DNA of 64,000 nt, taken from NCBI GenBank assembly GCA_016930675.1, contig JAFGGG010000030.1:18479-82478 (forward strand), written 5' to 3'. The notes under the pieces are model-generated. The model worked only from the letters and a program-made list of their open reading frames with translations. It searched no databases and was not told where the DNA came from. The stretch comes from Spirochaetales bacterium (GTDB taxonomy: Bacteria > Spirochaetota > Spirochaetia > SZUA-6 > RPPD01). The translations under genes and the position numbers were made by a program. Shown here piece after piece: positions 62,428-64,000 of this stretch (its first letter is position 1; each line of letters begins with the position of its first letter).

Positions 62428-63744
62428 AAACCCGGTGGGCATTACATTGATAAAACTCACGATCCCGATGATCGGGGGCATGATCGGCATGGTGATTTTC
62501 AACCTGGTCGACACCTATTATGTCGGCCAATTGGAAACCGAGCAGCCGGCTGCCATGAGTTTACCTTTCCCGTGGTCATGCTGCGGGGCAGTATTGCCTT
62601 GGGGCTGGGGGTGGGGACGTCCGCGGTCGTGTCACGTCTGATCGGCCGGGGGGATCACGACAGGGTCAGGCACTAGGCCACGGACTCGCTGTTGTTGTCC
62701 GTTATTGTGGTTATTGTATTGATGTTCGTCGGTTTGTTCACCATCACGCCGGTTTTTACGCTGCTGGGCGCCAAAGGCAGGGTGCTGAAGCTGATCAGGG
62801 AATACATGCTGATCTGGTATATCGGGGTGCCGTTTGTGGTTATTCCCATGGTGGGCAACAACATCATCCGGGCCGCGGGCAATACGGTCATTCCCGCGCT
62901 CATCATGCTGACGGCCGCCGGCATCAATGCCGTGCTCGATCCGCTGTTGATCTTCGGCCTGGGACCGTTCCCGGCAATGGGACTGAGAGGCGCGGCCCTG
63001 GCAACGGTAACGGCACGGGCCTGCACCCTGGCTGCCGCGCTGCTGGTTCTTAATTTCAGATTCAAAATGATCACCTTCAAAATGCCAAAATTCCGGGACA
63101 TGCTGTTCTCCTGGAAGGAGATGCTGTTCGTGGGAGTACCGGCCACCCTTACCCAGTTGATCCTGCCGCTTACCATGGGAATAATTACGCGAATGGTTTC
63201 GGAATACGGCAAGGAAGCCGTGGCCGCGATCGGTGTGGGTACGCGCATCCAGATGTTCGTGCTGTCGCCGGTTGCGGCCCTGAGCGTGGTGGTCCTGCCC
63301 TTTGTGGGCCAGAACATGGGGGCCGGGAAAGAGGAGCGAATCAGGGAGGGCATAAAAAAAAGTCAGCTTTTTTCATTGGCTCTGGGGGCCGTACTCTTAA
63401 TGGCGTTCATATTCGGGGGACGGCTGCTGGGTACGCTGTTCAGCAGCGATCCAAGGGTGGTGAAAGTACTGTATGAATATATGGTCATTGTATCCGGAGG
63501 ATACGGGTTCTGGGGAGTAATGAGGATCAATGCCTCGGTTTTCAATGCCATCAGGAAGCCTTTTCATTCCATGAGTCTGAACCTGCTCAGGACCTTCCTG
63601 TTGTACATTCCCCTGGCATTCCTGTTTTCAATGTTCTTTAGACTGGAGGGCATATTCATGGCAGCCCTGGCCTCGGCGGTTATTGCAGGGATTATTTCCT
63701 GGCTGTGGGTGTCCTCTTCCGTAAGGCAGCTTAACCGCAGCTGA
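62402..63744 (+). pseudogene. MATE-family efflux transporter gene with a frameshift and an amber codon
   Basis: The frame from 62402 gives a normal MATE N-terminus (TKNPVGITLIKLTIPMIGGM, then VDTYYVGQLETEQ). Near 62560-62563 one base is missing: the next frame gives FPVVMLRGSIALGLGVGTSA and VVSRLIGRGDHDRV, the expected continuation. This frame then has TAG at 62674-62676, followed by TDSLLLSVIVV and an intact remainder (GNNIIRAAGNT, VPATLTQLILP, VLPFVGQNMGAGKEER). Repaired length is about 448 residues, normal for MATE drug/sodium antiporters. Both lesions are in the first quarter. The gene is either recently inactivated or the read is wrong at two sites. Confidence 0.85.
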
Positions 63745-63814
63745 TTTTTCTTTAAAAAAAAGACTCTCCGCGAATTTACCTTCCGTCATACGTTAGTTCT
63801 ATTGTGGAGGTTAT

Positions 63815-64000
63815 ATGCAGACAAGACGTTTCTATTATTTTCTGATCATCCTGATGCTGCCGGTGCTGCTGGGATGCGGTCTTCCCGGCTCGTCAGGAAA
63901 GAAAGCGGGGGAGACCAACCTGCTTGAAAACGGCGATTTCTCGGACGGTACCGCGGCCTGGACCCTCAGGGCCAACGACGGCGGCGCGGCCGACATGGCC
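63815..64000 (+). CDS. Lipoprotein, N-terminal part (runs off the right edge), possible carbohydrate-binding module
   Basis: Starts at the ATG at 63815, with GGAGG four bases upstream. The leader RRFYYFLIILMLPVLLGCG has the lipobox LLGC. The mature part opens with NLLENGDFSDGTAAWTLRAN, the pattern N-G-D-F-x-D-G-x-x-x-W at the start of CBM4/9-like carbohydrate-binding modules. Sixty-two residues are visible. The full protein may be a glycoside hydrolase or binding protein. Confidence 0.8.
   Translation, partial: MQTRRFYYFLIILMLPVLLGCGLPGSSGKKAGETNLLENGDFSDGTAAWTLRANDGGAADMA

Noticed and set aside
62673..63353. 226-codon minus-strand frame opposite the MATE gene
   Set aside because: Low-complexity Ser/Thr/Pro-rich translation typical of an antisense shadow; the plus-strand frame has MATE motifs.
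1..64000. CRISPR arrays, tRNA or rRNA genes, integrases and transposases
   Set aside because: Looked for regular direct repeats, cloverleaf-like segments in the gaps and recombinase motifs in the proteins; none was seen, though small tRNA-like features cannot be excluded by eye.

Overview
The window looks like part of the chromosome of a fermentative, diderm (Gram-negative type) bacterium. It encodes many lipobox lipoproteins and Sec-exported proteins, one chemoreceptor, several c-di-GMP proteins and an oxygen-independent-style minimal SufBC system. Soluble sensor proteins fused to LacI-like domains, GT3-type glycogen synthases and small exported paralogues would suit Spirochaetota, but this is inference: no rRNA, tRNA or taxonomic marker is present. 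I found no CRISPR array, insertion sequence, prophage or rRNA/tRNA gene. Coding density is high. The only gene-free stretch above about 300 bases is 17135-17454, which holds a strong promoter, a perfect palindrome and a REP-like repeat.

Layout. 1-11125 (minus strand): a long gene run, MoxR ATPase, DUF58 protein, transglutaminase-like membrane protein, beta-propeller lipoprotein, then glycogen/alpha-glucan genes (GH133 debranching enzyme, GT4 synthase-like, GH57 amylase, GT3 synthase running off the left edge). 11344-13918 (plus): SH3b lipoprotein and a second GT3 synthase. 14034-24596 (minus): beta-glucoside use, with a GH116 lipoprotein, two GH94 phosphorylases co-transcribed with a ROK regulator, and two exported PsbP-like paralogues. 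24762-31069: a lipoprotein, a cytoplasmic beta-propeller protein, then a NarL-type two-component system followed by two exported EF-hand-like paralogues and a cytoplasmic protein, with matching palindromes before two of these genes. 31172-35000: ilvD, a GyrI-like protein, and two exported TPR/helical proteins. 35101-43442: a CrtQ/CrtO-like glycolipid pair, a damaged GH12 endoglucanase gene, nitroreductase, HDAC-like deacetylase, alpha/beta hydrolase lipoprotein, outer-membrane-like protein, sirtuin, and a diguanylate cyclase. 43593-47146 (plus): an ABC exporter and a minimal SufC-SufB pair. 47199-52647 (minus): a four-gene signalling operon (HD-GYP, TusA-like, soluble hybrid kinase, receiver) and fabF. 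52826-64000 (plus): chemoreceptor, orphan D12 adenine methyltransferase, HExxH lipoprotein, a 1237-residue LacI-like/kinase/receiver/GGDEF protein, MarR with two phased operators, a MATE transporter gene with two lesions, and the start of a lipoprotein.

How it fits together. Exported GH12/GH116 enzymes could release cello-oligosaccharides and glucosides, which the two GH94 phosphorylases cleave in the cytoplasm to glucose-1-phosphate under ROK control. The glycogen genes store and mobilise glucose. c-di-GMP turnover appears in three places (GGDEF at 42.3 kb, HD-GYP at 49.9 kb, GGDEF at 58-62 kb).

Most notable are: a compact signalling cassette with putative regulator boxes (27-31 kb); a TusA-like protein whose catalytic Cys is Ser, inside a c-di-GMP/kinase operon; a CrtQ-CrtO pair without carotenoid genes nearby; a GH12 gene with an ATA start and an internal stop between its two catalytic glutamates; a MATE gene with a frameshift and an amber codon; and a 25-of-26-base repeat shared by two intergenic regions 25 kb apart.
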